A DNA stretch of 42,322 nucleotides from Paenibacillaceae bacterium (GCA_029256065.1 JAQSYT010000004.1:1-42322), one strand, 5' to 3'. Shown: positions 24,777-32,553, counted from the first letter of the stretch. Program-made: numbers and translations. The notes: a model not told the origin generated them from the letters alone.

Positions 24777-25135
24777 TTCCCTTCATGGGCCGACAGCTTC
24801 TCTGCGATCAAACCCGTTATGACCATAACACACAGTATGCTGAACACAATGACCAGGGTAATCCGTAAGCCATTCTCCAGCATTAAATCCTTGTATTCCA
24901 CAATGCCTACTACCGGAGGGATGAAAAACAGCAGCATCTCGGCCAATAGCCATTTGGAGCCCAGGTCCACCCATTCCAGCTTGATCACCTTGAAGTGCAA
25001 TAGCGCAAACAACAGCACAATTCCTACGATACTTCCCGGAACCGGCAGATGAAGCGCGGCAGTGACGGCGTTGATCAGCATGGAATATAGAATGAAGCAG
25101 ATCACCTGGCCGAACCCCCGTAATAATGGCTTCAT
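24773..25135 (-). CDS. lrgA: LrgA/CidA-family holin-like membrane protein
   Basis: A 120-residue holin-like protein with four hydrophobic helices. Signature motifs: LHLPVPGSIVGIVLLFALL near 30-48 and KWLLAEMLLFFIPPVVGIVEY near 63-83. The ATG at 25135 (MKPLLRG) has AAGGAGGG ten bases upstream; upstream in-frame codons lack a ribosome site and would cover the divergent promoter. It pairs with LrgB. Expected operon partner in control of lysis or pyruvate movement; the exact activity is not visible from sequence. Confidence 0.92.
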   Translation of the reverse strand: MKPLLRGFGQVICFILYSMLINAVTAALHLPVPGSIVGIVLLFALLHFKVIKLEWVDLGSKWLLAEMLLFFIPPVVGIVEYKDLMLENGLRITLVIVFSILCVMVITGLIAEKLSAHEGK

Positions 25136-25151
25136 GAAGAATCCCTCCTTT

Positions 25152-25176
25152 TGAAAGTGTACATCATGTGCTTTCA
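25152..25176 (+). promoter_or_regulatory. Inverted repeat between lrgAB and lysR (operator candidate)
   Basis: TGAAAG-N13-CTTTCA (25152-25157 and 25171-25176) is a perfect 6-bp inverted repeat with near-symmetric CAT/ATG within, placed between the two divergent starts. It resembles a LysR-type recognition site in spacing. It overlaps the lrgA leader, close to the ribosome site. Confidence 0.5.
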
Positions 25177-25236
25177 TTGGTAAAATGAATGAATCGAATG
25201 ATTTCCATTCCATTTAGCTATAGCGGGAGGACACCT

Positions 25237-26151
25237 ATGGATATCCGTCATATGCAATATGTTCTGGAGCTGGCACGAAGCGGGAGCTTCACCCGGGCAG
25301 CCCAATCTCTTCATATTACTCAGCCCACCCTAAGCAAGGCGATCAAGAGCCTGGAGGAGGAGCTGGGGGTGGAGCTGTTCAAGCGGGACGGCAAGCGGAT
25401 CGAGCTTACGGATGCGGGCAGAGCCATCACCGTACAGGCCCATAATATCACCGAAGCCTTCCATAATCTCACGCTGGAGCTGGAGGATCTGACCAATTTG
25501 AGCAAGGGGGCGATCCGCATCGGCATTCCTCCGATGGCAGGGTCCAGCTTTTTTCCCCAGGTGCTGAGGCAGTTTCGGCAGAAATATCCCGGTCTGGTGA
25601 TTCAAATGGTGGAAGACGGGGCAAAGAAGCTTGAGACCAAAGTGGCTGAGGGCAAGCTGGATGTGGGGGTGGTCCTTCTTCCGGTGGATGAGGAGCGGTT
25701 TGATTCCTTCACGGTGGTGAAGGAGCAGCTGAAGGTGATTGTGCAGGCCAACCATCCCTTGGCGGACAGTGGCTGCGTGCCCCTGCAGAAGCTGGCGGAG
25801 GAGCCGTTCATCCTGTTCAAGGAGGAGTTTGCCCTTCATGACCGGATTATCGCGGAATGCCAGCGGGCTGGCTTCAAGCCGAACGTCCAGTATGAAAGCT
25901 CCCAGTGGGATTTCATTTATGAGCTGGCTGCGGCGGGGCTCGGTGTGGCCATGCTGCCGGAAACCATCTGCCGGTCGCTGGATACGCACAGAGTCGCCGT
26001 GCTGGACCTGGTAGAGCCGCAAATTCCGTGGCATTTGGGGATGATCTGGGGTAAAAAGAGCTACCTGCCTTTGGCGGCCAGGGAGTGGGTGCGGTTTACC
26101 CGGGGAATCTTCGGGGAGAACGAACCCCCCAAAAGTGAAGAGAAGCGCTGA
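25237..26151 (+). CDS. LysR-family transcriptional regulator (CidR-like, divergent to lrgAB)
   Basis: 304 residues from ATG 25237 (GGGAGG at 25225-25230). The winged helix-turn-helix is at about 1-60: MDIRHMQYVLELARSGSFTRA and ITQPTLSKAIKSLEEELGVELF. The effector-binding domain spans about 90-290. The divergent arrangement with lrgAB matches CidR/YwbI, which activates cidAB/lrgAB-type genes in response to acetate or pyruvate overflow; that link is inferred. Its last ten codons and the TGA stop lie inside a copy of the 58-bp repeat (26126-26183), so the C-terminus PPKSEEKR is repeat-derived. Confidence 0.9.
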   Translation: MDIRHMQYVLELARSGSFTRAAQSLHITQPTLSKAIKSLEEELGVELFKRDGKRIELTDAGRAITVQAHNITEAFHNLTLELEDLTNLSKGAIRIGIPPMAGSSFFPQVLRQFRQKYPGLVIQMVEDGAKKLETKVAEGKLDVGVVLLPVDEERFDSFTVVKEQLKVIVQANHPLADSGCVPLQKLAEEPFILFKEEFALHDRIIAECQRAGFKPNVQYESSQWDFIYELAAAGLGVAMLPETICRSLDTHRVAVLDLVEPQIPWHLGMIWGKKSYLPLAAREWVRFTRGIFGENEPPKSEEKR

Positions 26152-26183
26152 AGCGTATACCGATTACTTTTGGGGGAGCCCCC
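26126..26183 (+). repeat. 58-bp hairpin element, copy 3 (overlaps lysR end)
   Basis: CCCCCAAAAGTGAAG...GCGCTGAAGC...GATTACTTTTGGGGGAGCCCCC. The outer 11-base arms are exact complements. The left 26 bases are coding sequence for the LysR C-terminus and its stop; the rest is intergenic, upstream of a minus-strand terminator. Confidence 0.85.
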
Positions 26184-26185
26184 GG

Positions 26186-26213
26186 AAAACAAAAAGCCCG
26201 GGAAGCCCCGGGC
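26186..26213 (-). terminator. Terminator of the dehydrogenase-PilZ gene (minus strand)
   Basis: On the minus strand GCCCGGG-GCTT-CCCGGGC (26213-26196) is followed by TTTTTGTTTT. It lies about 36 bases beyond the stop of the minus-strand gene at 26249. Confidence 0.85.
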
Positions 26214-26248
26214 CAATGTTAGACGGCAAGCTGTGGGACAGGTCCCGA

Positions 26249-27499
26249 TCAGCCCTCATGCCGCTTGATATAATGCTCCAGCTTGATCCGGGTATAAGGC
26301 GGCAATCCCGATAGCATACAGCCGTAGCGGAATTGACCTTCGCGGGAGTCAATGCGGATAATCTTGCCGGTAATGGGAGGCAGATCAGCCTCCTTAGGGA
26401 AGTGGATCACCACGAACATATCCTGGGCTAATGGGAAAGCCGAGCTGATCTGCAGCCCGCTTTCGGACAGGTCATGGAGGGTTCCTTCAATATTCTGCCC
26501 CGAGAAGCTGCCTTCCTGCTCCCACTGGTACACGGACAGGTGCAGCTTGATACCCAGGCTGATCCGGTTGGCGCCGCGGCGCTCCTTCTCTGCCGGTGCC
26601 GTCCTGTCGCCGGAGGGGGCAATGGTGAGCTTCATCCAGTCCTCATAGCATTGAATGACGGAGGATAAGTCCTGGTCACCCAACCCCTTGGCCAGGCCCA
26701 TCTGGAAAATGGAGGTGGCTGCATGGAGCAGCGGTGCAGGAAGCTGAAAGCCTGCCGTCAGCTTCTGGGCCAGCAGGAGATCCTTCAGCATCAGGGCAGT
26801 GGAGAACTGGTTGGAGAAATCCCGCTGAATGATCTTATTGCCCTTCAGCTCCGCCTGCCGGCTGTTAGCGCCGCCGGCGGTGACGATCTCCAGGAATTTC
26901 TCCGGAGAGAGGCCTGCTTTGGCCGCGATGGAGAAGCCCTCCATCAAGCCGATGGCATTGATGCCCACGATGGTATTGTGGGCCAGCTTGGCGTAGGAGC
27001 CGGAGCCGCTGTCGCCCATATACAGGGATTTGCTGCCCAGCACCTCGAACAGGTCCAGATGCTCCTCGTAGGTGGCGGCATCACCGCCCACCATGAACAC
27101 CAGAGAGCCGCTCTCCGCCGCAGGCTTGCTGCCGGTTACAGGGGCATCCAAGAAGAAAGCCTGCTGCGCCTTCAGCTCTTCGGCAATTCGGGAGCTGGTG
27201 GCAGGAGAGACGGTGCTGCAGTCAATTACTGTGAGTCCCGGCCGTACGCCCTCCAGAATACCCCCGGGTCCATACACGACCTCCAGTAATGCATCATCAT
27301 TGCTGACATTAGTAAAAATCACATCCGCATGGCGTGCAGCCTCCGCAGGAGTGGCCGCCTCAAGGGCGCCAAGCGCTTTCAACTCCTCGCGCTTGGAGGC
27401 CGTGCGGTTATAGCCGTATACCGTATATCCGCTTTTGAGCAGATTGACAGCCATGGGCATTCCCATGGTGCCAAGCCCGATAAAACCGATGGTTTTCAT
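26249..27499 (-). CDS. Beta-hydroxyacid dehydrogenase fused to a C-terminal PilZ domain
   Basis: A 416-residue two-domain protein. Residues 1-295 are an NAD(P)-dependent 3-hydroxyisobutyrate dehydrogenase-type enzyme: Rossmann motif GLGTMG (8-13), substrate motif DAPVTGSKPAAESG (118-131), catalytic lysine K171 in SYAKLAHN. Residues about 303-416 form a PilZ domain with both c-di-GMP motifs intact: RGANR (308-312, RxxxR) and DLSESG (343-348, DxSxxG). PilZ domains bind c-di-GMP, so the enzyme may be allosterically controlled or tethered by that messenger. The oxidised substrate is unknown; related enzymes act on hydroxyisobutyrate, tartronate semialdehyde or glyoxylate. The ATG at 27499 follows AAGAGGTGACAT. 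A single open frame with no break argues that the fusion is real. Confidence 0.93.
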   Translation of the reverse strand: MKTIGFIGLGTMGMPMAVNLLKSGYTVYGYNRTASKREELKALGALEAATPAEAARHADVIFTNVSNDDALLEVVYGPGGILEGVRPGLTVIDCSTVSPATSSRIAEELKAQQAFFLDAPVTGSKPAAESGSLVFMVGGDAATYEEHLDLFEVLGSKSLYMGDSGSGSYAKLAHNTIVGINAIGLMEGFSIAAKAGLSPEKFLEIVTAGGANSRQAELKGNKIIQRDFSNQFSTALMLKDLLLAQKLTAGFQLPAPLLHAATSIFQMGLAKGLGDQDLSSVIQCYEDWMKLTIAPSGDRTAPAEKERRGANRISLGIKLHLSVYQWEQEGSFSGQNIEGTLHDLSESGLQISSAFPLAQDMFVVIHFPKEADLPPITGKIIRIDSREGQFRYGCMLSGLPPYTRIKLEHYIKRHEG

Positions 27500-27557
27500 C
27501 TATGTCACCTCTTGTCCTTATCTTACCATGCGCCCGGAAGTATGTGAAAGACCTTAC

Positions 27558-27586
27558 TTGCAATTCGGGCATTGAATAAGTATTCT
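27558..27586 (+). promoter_or_regulatory. Candidate promoter for pgi
   Basis: TTGCAA (27558-27563) and TATTCT (27581-27586) with a 17-base spacer, about 160 bases before the pgi start. It would place repeat copy 4 in the pgi leader. Confidence 0.4.
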
Positions 27587-27618
27587 TATCATAGACACCA
27601 GATATATGCAGTAATCAT

Positions 27619-27721
27619 CCCTCAAAAGTGAAGCGCTGCCTGAAGTGAAGGCCCAGATTCTATCTTTTCATGGTACCCGGCGCATAGCGAAGCGGCAGCA
27701 GGGCTGACTGGGGGAGCCCCC
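27619..27721 (+). repeat. 58-bp hairpin element, copy 4 (diverged, with extra GGGGGAGCCCCC)
   Basis: 27619-27680 aligns over its length with copy 3 (CCCTCAAAAGTGAAG...GATTCTATCTTTTCATGGTACCCGG), but the right arm has decayed. About 30 bases further on a perfect GGGGGAGCCCCC (27710-27721) follows, as if a second right end were present. It ends 26 bases before the pgi start, next to its ribosome site AAGGAGG. Confidence 0.6.
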
Positions 27722-27746
27722 AATTGGATAAGGAGGTTTTTGACCA

Positions 27747-29096
27747 ATGAGCGGAAAATTGCAGTTTGATTACAGCAAAGCATTGGGCTTTATCGGCAAG
27801 CATGAGGTGGACAACCTGGCAGGCGCTATCAAGGCCGCCCACGATGACCTGCACAACGGCACCGGTGCCGGCGCAGATTACCTGGGTTGGATTGATCTTC
27901 CGGTGAATTATGACCGGGCGGAGTTCGACCGGATCAAGAAGGCAGCCGAAAAAATCCAGTCTGATTCGGATGCGCTGGTCGTCATCGGGATCGGCGGCTC
28001 CTATCTGGGAGCCCGTGCCGCCATCGAAATGCTGACGCATTCCTTCTATAATATTCTCCCGAAAGACAAGCGCAAGACGCCTGAGATTTATTTTGTCGGC
28101 AATAATATCAGTTCTACATATACGTCGCATCTGCTGCAGCTTCTGGACGGCAAGGATATCTCCGTCAACGTGATCTCCAAGTCCGGCACCACCACGGAGC
28201 CGGCTATCGCCTTCCGGATCTTCCGGGAGCTCCTGGAGCGCAAATACGGTAAGGAAGGCGCCCAAAAGCGGATCTACGCCACCACTGACAAAGCCCGCGG
28301 AGCATTGAAGAAGCTGGCTGCCGAGGAAGGCTACGAAACCTTCGTGATTCCGGATGATGTGGGCGGACGCTACTCCGTGCTGACTCCTGTAGGTCTCTTG
28401 CCCATTGCCGCAGCCGGCGTGGACATCGATGCCATGATGCAGGGTGCAGCTGAAGCCAGAACCGATTATTCCAGCCCTTCCGTGGCCGAGAATGAAGCCT
28501 ACCAATATGCAGCGGTGCGCAATGCCCTGTACCGTAAAGGCAAAACCACCGAAATTCTGGTGAACTATGAGCCTTCCCTGCACTTTGTGTCCGAGTGGTG
28601 GAAGCAGCTCTTCGGCGAAAGTGAAGGCAAGGATAACAAGGGAATCTACCCGTCCTCCGTGGATTTCTCCACAGATCTGCACTCCATGGGCCAATTCATC
28701 CAGGAGGGCAACCGCAACCTGTTCGAGACTGTCATCCAAGTGGCGGAAGTGCCGTATCACCTGACCATCGGCACCGATCCTACGGATCTGGACGGACTGA
28801 ATTTTCTGAGCGGCAAGACCATGGATTTCGTCAACAAGAAGGCGTTCCTGGGCACTCTCTTGGCCCACAGCGACGGTGGTGTTCCGAATCTGGTGGTGAC
28901 CCTGCCGGATATGTCCCCGTACACCTTCGGCTATATGGTCTATTTCTTCGAGAAGGCCTGCGGCGTCAGCGGCTACCTCTCCGGCGTCAATCCGTTTGAC
29001 CAGCCGGGTGTGGAAGCGTACAAGAAGAACATGTTCGCGCTTTTGGGCAAGCCGGGCTTCGAGAAGGAAAAGGAAGAGCTGGAGAAGCGCCTGTAA
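27747..29096 (+). CDS. pgi: Glucose-6-phosphate isomerase
   Basis: Interconverts glucose-6-phosphate and fructose-6-phosphate in glycolysis. 449 residues, as in the short Bacillus-type enzymes. Diagnostic motifs: [17 protein letters not shown] (about 74-90), [16 protein letters not shown] (about 143-158, phosphate binding), [14 protein letters not shown] (about 209-222), [12 protein letters not shown] (about 310-321) and [15 protein letters not shown] near the C-terminus with the catalytic lysine. ATAAGGAGG before the ATG at 27747. Its leader contains a diverged repeat copy. Confidence 0.98.
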   Translation: MSGKLQFDYSKALGFIGKHEVDNLAGAIKAAHDDLHNGTGAGADYLGWIDLPVNYDRAEFDRIKKAAEKIQSDSDALVVIGIGGSYLGARAAIEMLTHSFYNILPKDKRKTPEIYFVGNNISSTYTSHLLQLLDGKDISVNVISKSGTTTEPAIAFRIFRELLERKYGKEGAQKRIYATTDKARGALKKLAAEEGYETFVIPDDVGGRYSVLTPVGLLPIAAAGVDIDAMMQGAAEARTDYSSPSVAENEAYQYAAVRNALYRKGKTTEILVNYEPSLHFVSEWWKQLFGESEGKDNKGIYPSSVDFSTDLHSMGQFIQEGNRNLFETVIQVAEVPYHLTIGTDPTDLDGLNFLSGKTMDFVNKKAFLGTLLAHSDGGVPNLVVTLPDMSPYTFGYMVYFFEKACGVSGYLSGVNPFDQPGVEAYKKNMFALLGKPGFEKEKEELEKRL

Positions 29097-29147
29097 GCAA
29101 GTTCACCCCAATTTTGATTTGAAAAGTGAATAAATATGCAATCCGGT

Positions 29148-29176
29148 CCCCTTTTCGAAAGAGAAGGGGGCTGTTT
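29148..29176 (+). terminator. Probable terminator after pgi
   Basis: CCCCTTTTC (29148-29156), loop GAAA, GAGAAGGGG (29161-29169), then GCTGTTTATAT. The stem is good; the T-run is poor. Confidence 0.55.
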
Positions 29177-29452
29177 ATATATTGAAGACATGTTAGATTA
29201 CATAACCAAAATTATGGCGATAAACGGAAATAATCAGCCCGACGGGAAAATATTTACTGACAAACGGCCAATAAGTCAGGTAATATAACGTTAAGGCCTC
29301 CTGGGAGAGTACAAATGTCCATCCGTCCGAGTATTTATGTCATGAATTGTTTGAGATATGTCACAAATAATTGAGTGAATAGTTATAGAAATCTGATTAC
29401 TTCTATGCTAGAATGCTTTAAAGCGACTCTATATGAAGGTGGATGCTGCTGC
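29177..29452. other. Non-coding gap between pgi and yigZ
   Basis: No gene is supported. The stretch is AT-rich towards the right end with a -10-like TAGAAT (29409-29414) that lacks a clear -35 partner. Nothing else recognised. Confidence 0.4.
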
Positions 29453-30088
29453 ATGCTATCGCAATATAAGACAGTCAGCCAATGGGGATCCGCTGAGATT
29501 GTCATTAAGAAGTCCCGGTTTATCGGGCAGGCCAGACCGGTGGAATCCGAAGAGGAGGCCATCGCTTTTATTGAATCGGTGAAGAAACAGTATTGGAATG
29601 CCACTCATAATTGCTCGGCTTATATGGTCGGGGAGCGGGACCAGATCCAGAAGGCTTCCGACGATGGCGAGCCCAGCGGAACCGCTGGCAAGCCGATTCT
29701 GGAGGTGATCCGGCAGCAGGGGCTGAAGAATGTGGTTGTGGTTGTCACCCGGTATTTTGGCGGCATTCTGCTGGGAGCTGGCGGATTGATCCGGGCATAT
29801 ACGGATGGGGCGGTAGCGGGTATCGCTGCTTCGGGTCCAGTCTGCAAAATGCTGCATCAGGATATTCACGTATCCGTTGACTATACTTGGCTGGGCAAGG
29901 TGGAGAATGAGCTGCGCAACCGCGGTACGCTAATGGGGGAAACCCAGTTTACCGACAAGGTAACCCTTATGTGCAAGCCCCTTGCGGAGGAGGCTGACCC
30001 GTTCATTTTGTGGATGACTGATTTGACCCAGGGTCAGGCGGAGATTCGGAAAGGCGAGGCGTCTTACATCGATCATCAAGATATATAA
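29453..30088 (+). CDS. yigZ: YigZ/IMPACT-family protein
   Basis: A 211-residue cytoplasmic protein starting at ATG 29453 (MLSQYKTVSQWG), with GAAGGTGG about 10 bases upstream; an upstream in-frame start would add an odd CCC-rich segment. The IMPACT domain fills residues about 15-125 with the family motif DDGEPSGTAGKPIL (about 69-82) and RYFGGILLGAGGLIRAY (about 100-116); a small DUF1949-like domain follows. Family members are thought to act in translation-related regulation, but the function in bacteria is not known. A TetR gene starts 37 bases later, probably in one transcript. Confidence 0.93.
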   Translation: MLSQYKTVSQWGSAEIVIKKSRFIGQARPVESEEEAIAFIESVKKQYWNATHNCSAYMVGERDQIQKASDDGEPSGTAGKPILEVIRQQGLKNVVVVVTRYFGGILLGAGGLIRAYTDGAVAGIAASGPVCKMLHQDIHVSVDYTWLGKVENELRNRGTLMGETQFTDKVTLMCKPLAEEADPFILWMTDLTQGQAEIRKGEASYIDHQDI

Positions 30089-30124
30089 ACATAGAAGATC
30101 GAGGAGAAAGCAGGTGGAGAGAGC

Positions 30125-30718
30125 ATGTGTGCAAGAAGAATAGTTGATCAGGAATTGAGCAGAGACAGGATTTTAGAGGAGGCCCGGGTGCTGTTTGTGA
30201 CCAGAGGGTATGACACGCTGACCATGCGCAGCATAGCCAAAGCACTTGGTTATAGCCATGGAGCGCTGTATTACCATTTCCGGGATAAAGCCGAGCTCTT
30301 CTATGCGCTGGTAGTGGAGGATTTCAACTACCTGCTGTCCCGCCAGAAAGAAATGCTTGACCGGTCCGAATCCTGTGATATCGGGAGCCTGAAGGAGGTC
30401 ATGCTGGAGTTTATCCGCTTCGGCATGGAAAACCCGCATCATTATGAGATTATGTTTACCGTCCGGGACGGTGAGCTGCGCAAGTATTCCCGGACCAAGC
30501 AGGCTCAATGTATGGAGATGTTTGCCACGGTCGTCAGGGGTGTGTTCGCCCATGATGAGCTTACTCCGGGCCAGCTGTATTCCATGCCGTGGATTCTGTT
30601 TATGTCCTTGCACGGGTTTATTTCGTACAGCATTCATTACTACCAGTCCTACGAGGAAGTGGAAAGCTTGGCCGTCGAGCATGTGGAGTTCCTATGCAGG
30701 AACATAACACCTGAATAA
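30125..30718 (+). CDS. TetR-family transcriptional regulator
   Basis: 197 residues. The N-terminal helix-turn-helix is classic: SRDRILEEARVLFVTRGYDTLTMRSIAKALGYSHGALYYHF (about 12-52), with the recognition helix around SHGALYYHF. The remaining residues form the ligand and dimerisation domain, with several aromatic and methionine residues lining a possible pocket. The ATG at 30125 follows GGTGGAGAG. Target genes are unknown; likely its own operon or nearby. A strong terminator follows. Confidence 0.92.
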   Translation: MCARRIVDQELSRDRILEEARVLFVTRGYDTLTMRSIAKALGYSHGALYYHFRDKAELFYALVVEDFNYLLSRQKEMLDRSESCDIGSLKEVMLEFIRFGMENPHHYEIMFTVRDGELRKYSRTKQAQCMEMFATVVRGVFAHDELTPGQLYSMPWILFMSLHGFISYSIHYYQSYEEVESLAVEHVEFLCRNITPE

Positions 30719-30815
30719 ACGCGTCTCTCTACTTTAGCGATTTAACGGGTTTAAACGTTGTAGTGTTGCTCTGCGAAAGACATTTTTCCGTTTCTGTCTA
30801 TACTGGGGAAACAAG

Positions 30816-30857
30816 ACGGCGCCTCGCGTGGGATTAACGCGGGGCGCCGTTTATGTT
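30816..30857 (+). terminator. Terminator after the TetR gene
   Basis: ACGGCGCCTCGCGT (30816-30829), loop GGGATTA, ACGCGGGGCGCCGT (30837-30850), all 14 positions pairing with one G-T, then TTATGTTTTT. Strong stem, adequate T-run. Confidence 0.85.
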
Positions 30858-30943
30858 TTTGTATAGGGCCGCCTGGGCTAACGGCAGGTGTAGAACAGTG
30901 ATCGGGCGTGCGTGATAAAGCCCAAGTTTCAGACTGGAGCTGC

Positions 30944-31067
30944 GCTAACGGACACAGCGGCGCTTATAGCGGATGTGTGGGTGGCTGGTGGCTGTAAAGG
31001 AACTCAACGGCTCTTAAAGCTGGATTTTCAGCTATTGGCGATTCTAACGGAACACAGCGACCGTTAG
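30944..31067 (+). repeat. Two more copies of the ACGGACACAG-type repeat
   Basis: GCTAACGGACACAGCGGCGCTTATAGC (30944-30970) and CTAACGGAACACAGCGACCGTTAG (31044-31067). The second is a perfect 7-bp inverted repeat (CTAACGG/CCGTTAG) around AACACAGCGA. A 31019-31034 CTGGATTTTCAGC word before it echoes that near 21230. Together with 31099-31177 these fill the gene-free gap 30858-31257. Confidence 0.75.
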
Positions 31068-31098
31068 CAGGCGTGGCAGAGGGAATCAGGCAAAATAA

Positions 31099-31177
31099 AG
31101 GCCTGTAAGGGCCTCTCAGTTCCGTAAAATGCAAAAACAGACCCAAAAGGGTCTGTAAGAGTCTCTAAGTTCCGTAA
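31099..31177 (+). repeat. Two direct copies of a 30-base GTCTGTAAG...AGTTCCGTAA unit
   Basis: AGGCCTGTAAGGGCCTCTCAGTTCCGTAA (31099-31127) and GGGTCTGTAAGAGTCTCTAAGTTCCGTAA (31149-31177) are about 50 bases apart and match at roughly 25 of 30 positions. Downstream is the 3' end of the minus-strand radical SAM gene. Confidence 0.6.
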
Positions 31178-31257
31178 GCGCAGGGTACAGTCCAGTGTTG
31201 CCCCTGCCGGAGCAGGAACAGGCCGGGTTCTTAGCTGGAGACCCGGATATCTGCCAG

Positions 31258-32475
31258 TTACTGCTGTCCCACAAGCTCCGCCCAGGCAGGCGGGGTGTAG
31301 GCGCAGGCGGGGTCGCTGCCCATATAATCGCCGGTGGCGGTATAGGCCCGGGCTCTGGAGCCGCCGCACATGCGGCTGTAGTCGCAGACGCCGCATTTGC
31401 CGGTGTACAGCTCCGGCGAGCGGATGGAGGTGAAGACCGGATGGTTCCGGTACACATCGGACAACTTCTCCTCCCGCACATTGCCGCAGACGAGGGGAAG
31501 GAAGCCGCTAGGGGATATTTCTCCCGTATGGGAGATGAAGACGAACCCGCTGCCGTCGGTGACGCCCCGGGGGGCCCGCATGGCGGCTTTGCCATCGCCC
31601 GCTCCGAAGGGGCTGCTGCTGCGCTGCGCGTGAGGATGCCCTGCCGCTGCGTGCGGTTGCCCGGCTGCCGCAGCGAAGGGATGTTTGCCGGTGGCGGTAG
31701 CCAGCTCCGGTACCCCCAGCATTCGCCCGGCTACCTCGCCGGGATGGCGTCCCGCCGCCTTGGCCCGTTGGTCCAGGACCCGGCGGTAGAAGGGGGCGGC
31801 GGTGGTTTTCACGCCGAAGGGCACCCGTTCCCCCAGCTCCGCCAGCCAATGAAGAATTTCCTCGCCCTCCTCAGGTGAGATCATGTCGTCATCCTTGCCT
31901 CTGCCCGTGGGCACCAGGAAGAACACACTCCACATGACCACACCCATTTCTGTCAGCAGGCTGGCGATGTTGGGCAGGTCGTTTTTGTTATGTACGCATA
32001 CGGTGGTGTTGATCTGCAAAGGCATTCCCAGCTCGCGGAGATACTTAAGTGAGCGCATGGTCAGGTCGAAGGAGCCGGAGGCGCCACGGAACCGGTCATG
32101 AATGGCGGCAGTGGAGCCGTCCAGGCTGAAGGCCCAGCGGTCAAGGCCGATCTCGGCCGCTTTTTTCATGGAATCGCTCGTGACCCGTGGAGTTGCGCTA
32201 GGGGTCATGGATACCCGGAGGCCGATGCTTTTGCCGTAAGCGGCCAGCTCGAACAAGTCCTCCCGGATCAGCGGGTCGCCGCCGGTAAACACGAAGATAG
32301 GCGAATCCATGCTTTGGATTTCGTCCAGCAGGCGCTTGCCCTCCTCCGTGGACAGCTCGTCCGGATGGCGCCGGTGCTGCGCTTCCGCCCGGCAATGCAC
32401 ACAATGCAGGGCGCATGCCCGGGTAATTTCCCACACTACAATAAATGGATTACGGTTAAAATCAACAGGCATCAT
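31258..32475 (-). CDS. Radical SAM/SPASM protein (heme-d1/AhbD-NirJ-like)
   Basis: A radical SAM enzyme of about 405 residues. The 4Fe-4S motif is CALHCVHC (CxxxCxxC) near residue 24, with the SAM-binding GGDP near 67. A C-terminal SPASM domain carries further cysteines (KCGVCDYSRMCGGSRAR and SDPACAY) that bind auxiliary Fe-S clusters. It resembles the TIGR04053 group related to heme d1 and alternative heme synthesis. An insert of about 65 residues rich in Ala, His, Pro and Gly (LDQRAKAAGRHPGEVAGRMLG on through GQPHAAAGHPHAQRSSSPFG) separates the two domains. ATG 32475 (MMPVDFNRNPF) has AAGGGGG nine bases upstream; ATG 32484 is too close to it. It is divergent from the next radical SAM gene. 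Confidence 0.85.
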   Translation of the reverse strand: MMPVDFNRNPFIVVWEITRACALHCVHCRAEAQHRRHPDELSTEEGKRLLDEIQSMDSPIFVFTGGDPLIREDLFELAAYGKSIGLRVSMTPSATPRVTSDSMKKAAEIGLDRWAFSLDGSTAAIHDRFRGASGSFDLTMRSLKYLRELGMPLQINTTVCVHNKNDLPNIASLLTEMGVVMWSVFFLVPTGRGKDDDMISPEEGEEILHWLAELGERVPFGVKTTAAPFYRRVLDQRAKAAGRHPGEVAGRMLGVPELATATGKHPFAAAAGQPHAAAGHPHAQRSSSPFGAGDGKAAMRAPRGVTDGSGFVFISHTGEISPSGFLPLVCGNVREEKLSDVYRNHPVFTSIRSPELYTGKCGVCDYSRMCGGSRARAYTATGDYMGSDPACAYTPPAWAELVGQQ

Positions 32476-32553
32476 ATCCGTCATCCCCCTTGGGTTCATT
32501 TTCCAAAAACCGCTTGTTAACAGTCTTACCATATCAAATCCGAAATCATTCCA

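Noticed and set aside
27660-28868. 402-codon minus-strand frame opposite pgi
   Set aside because: Antisense shadow of the pgi gene with no supported start.
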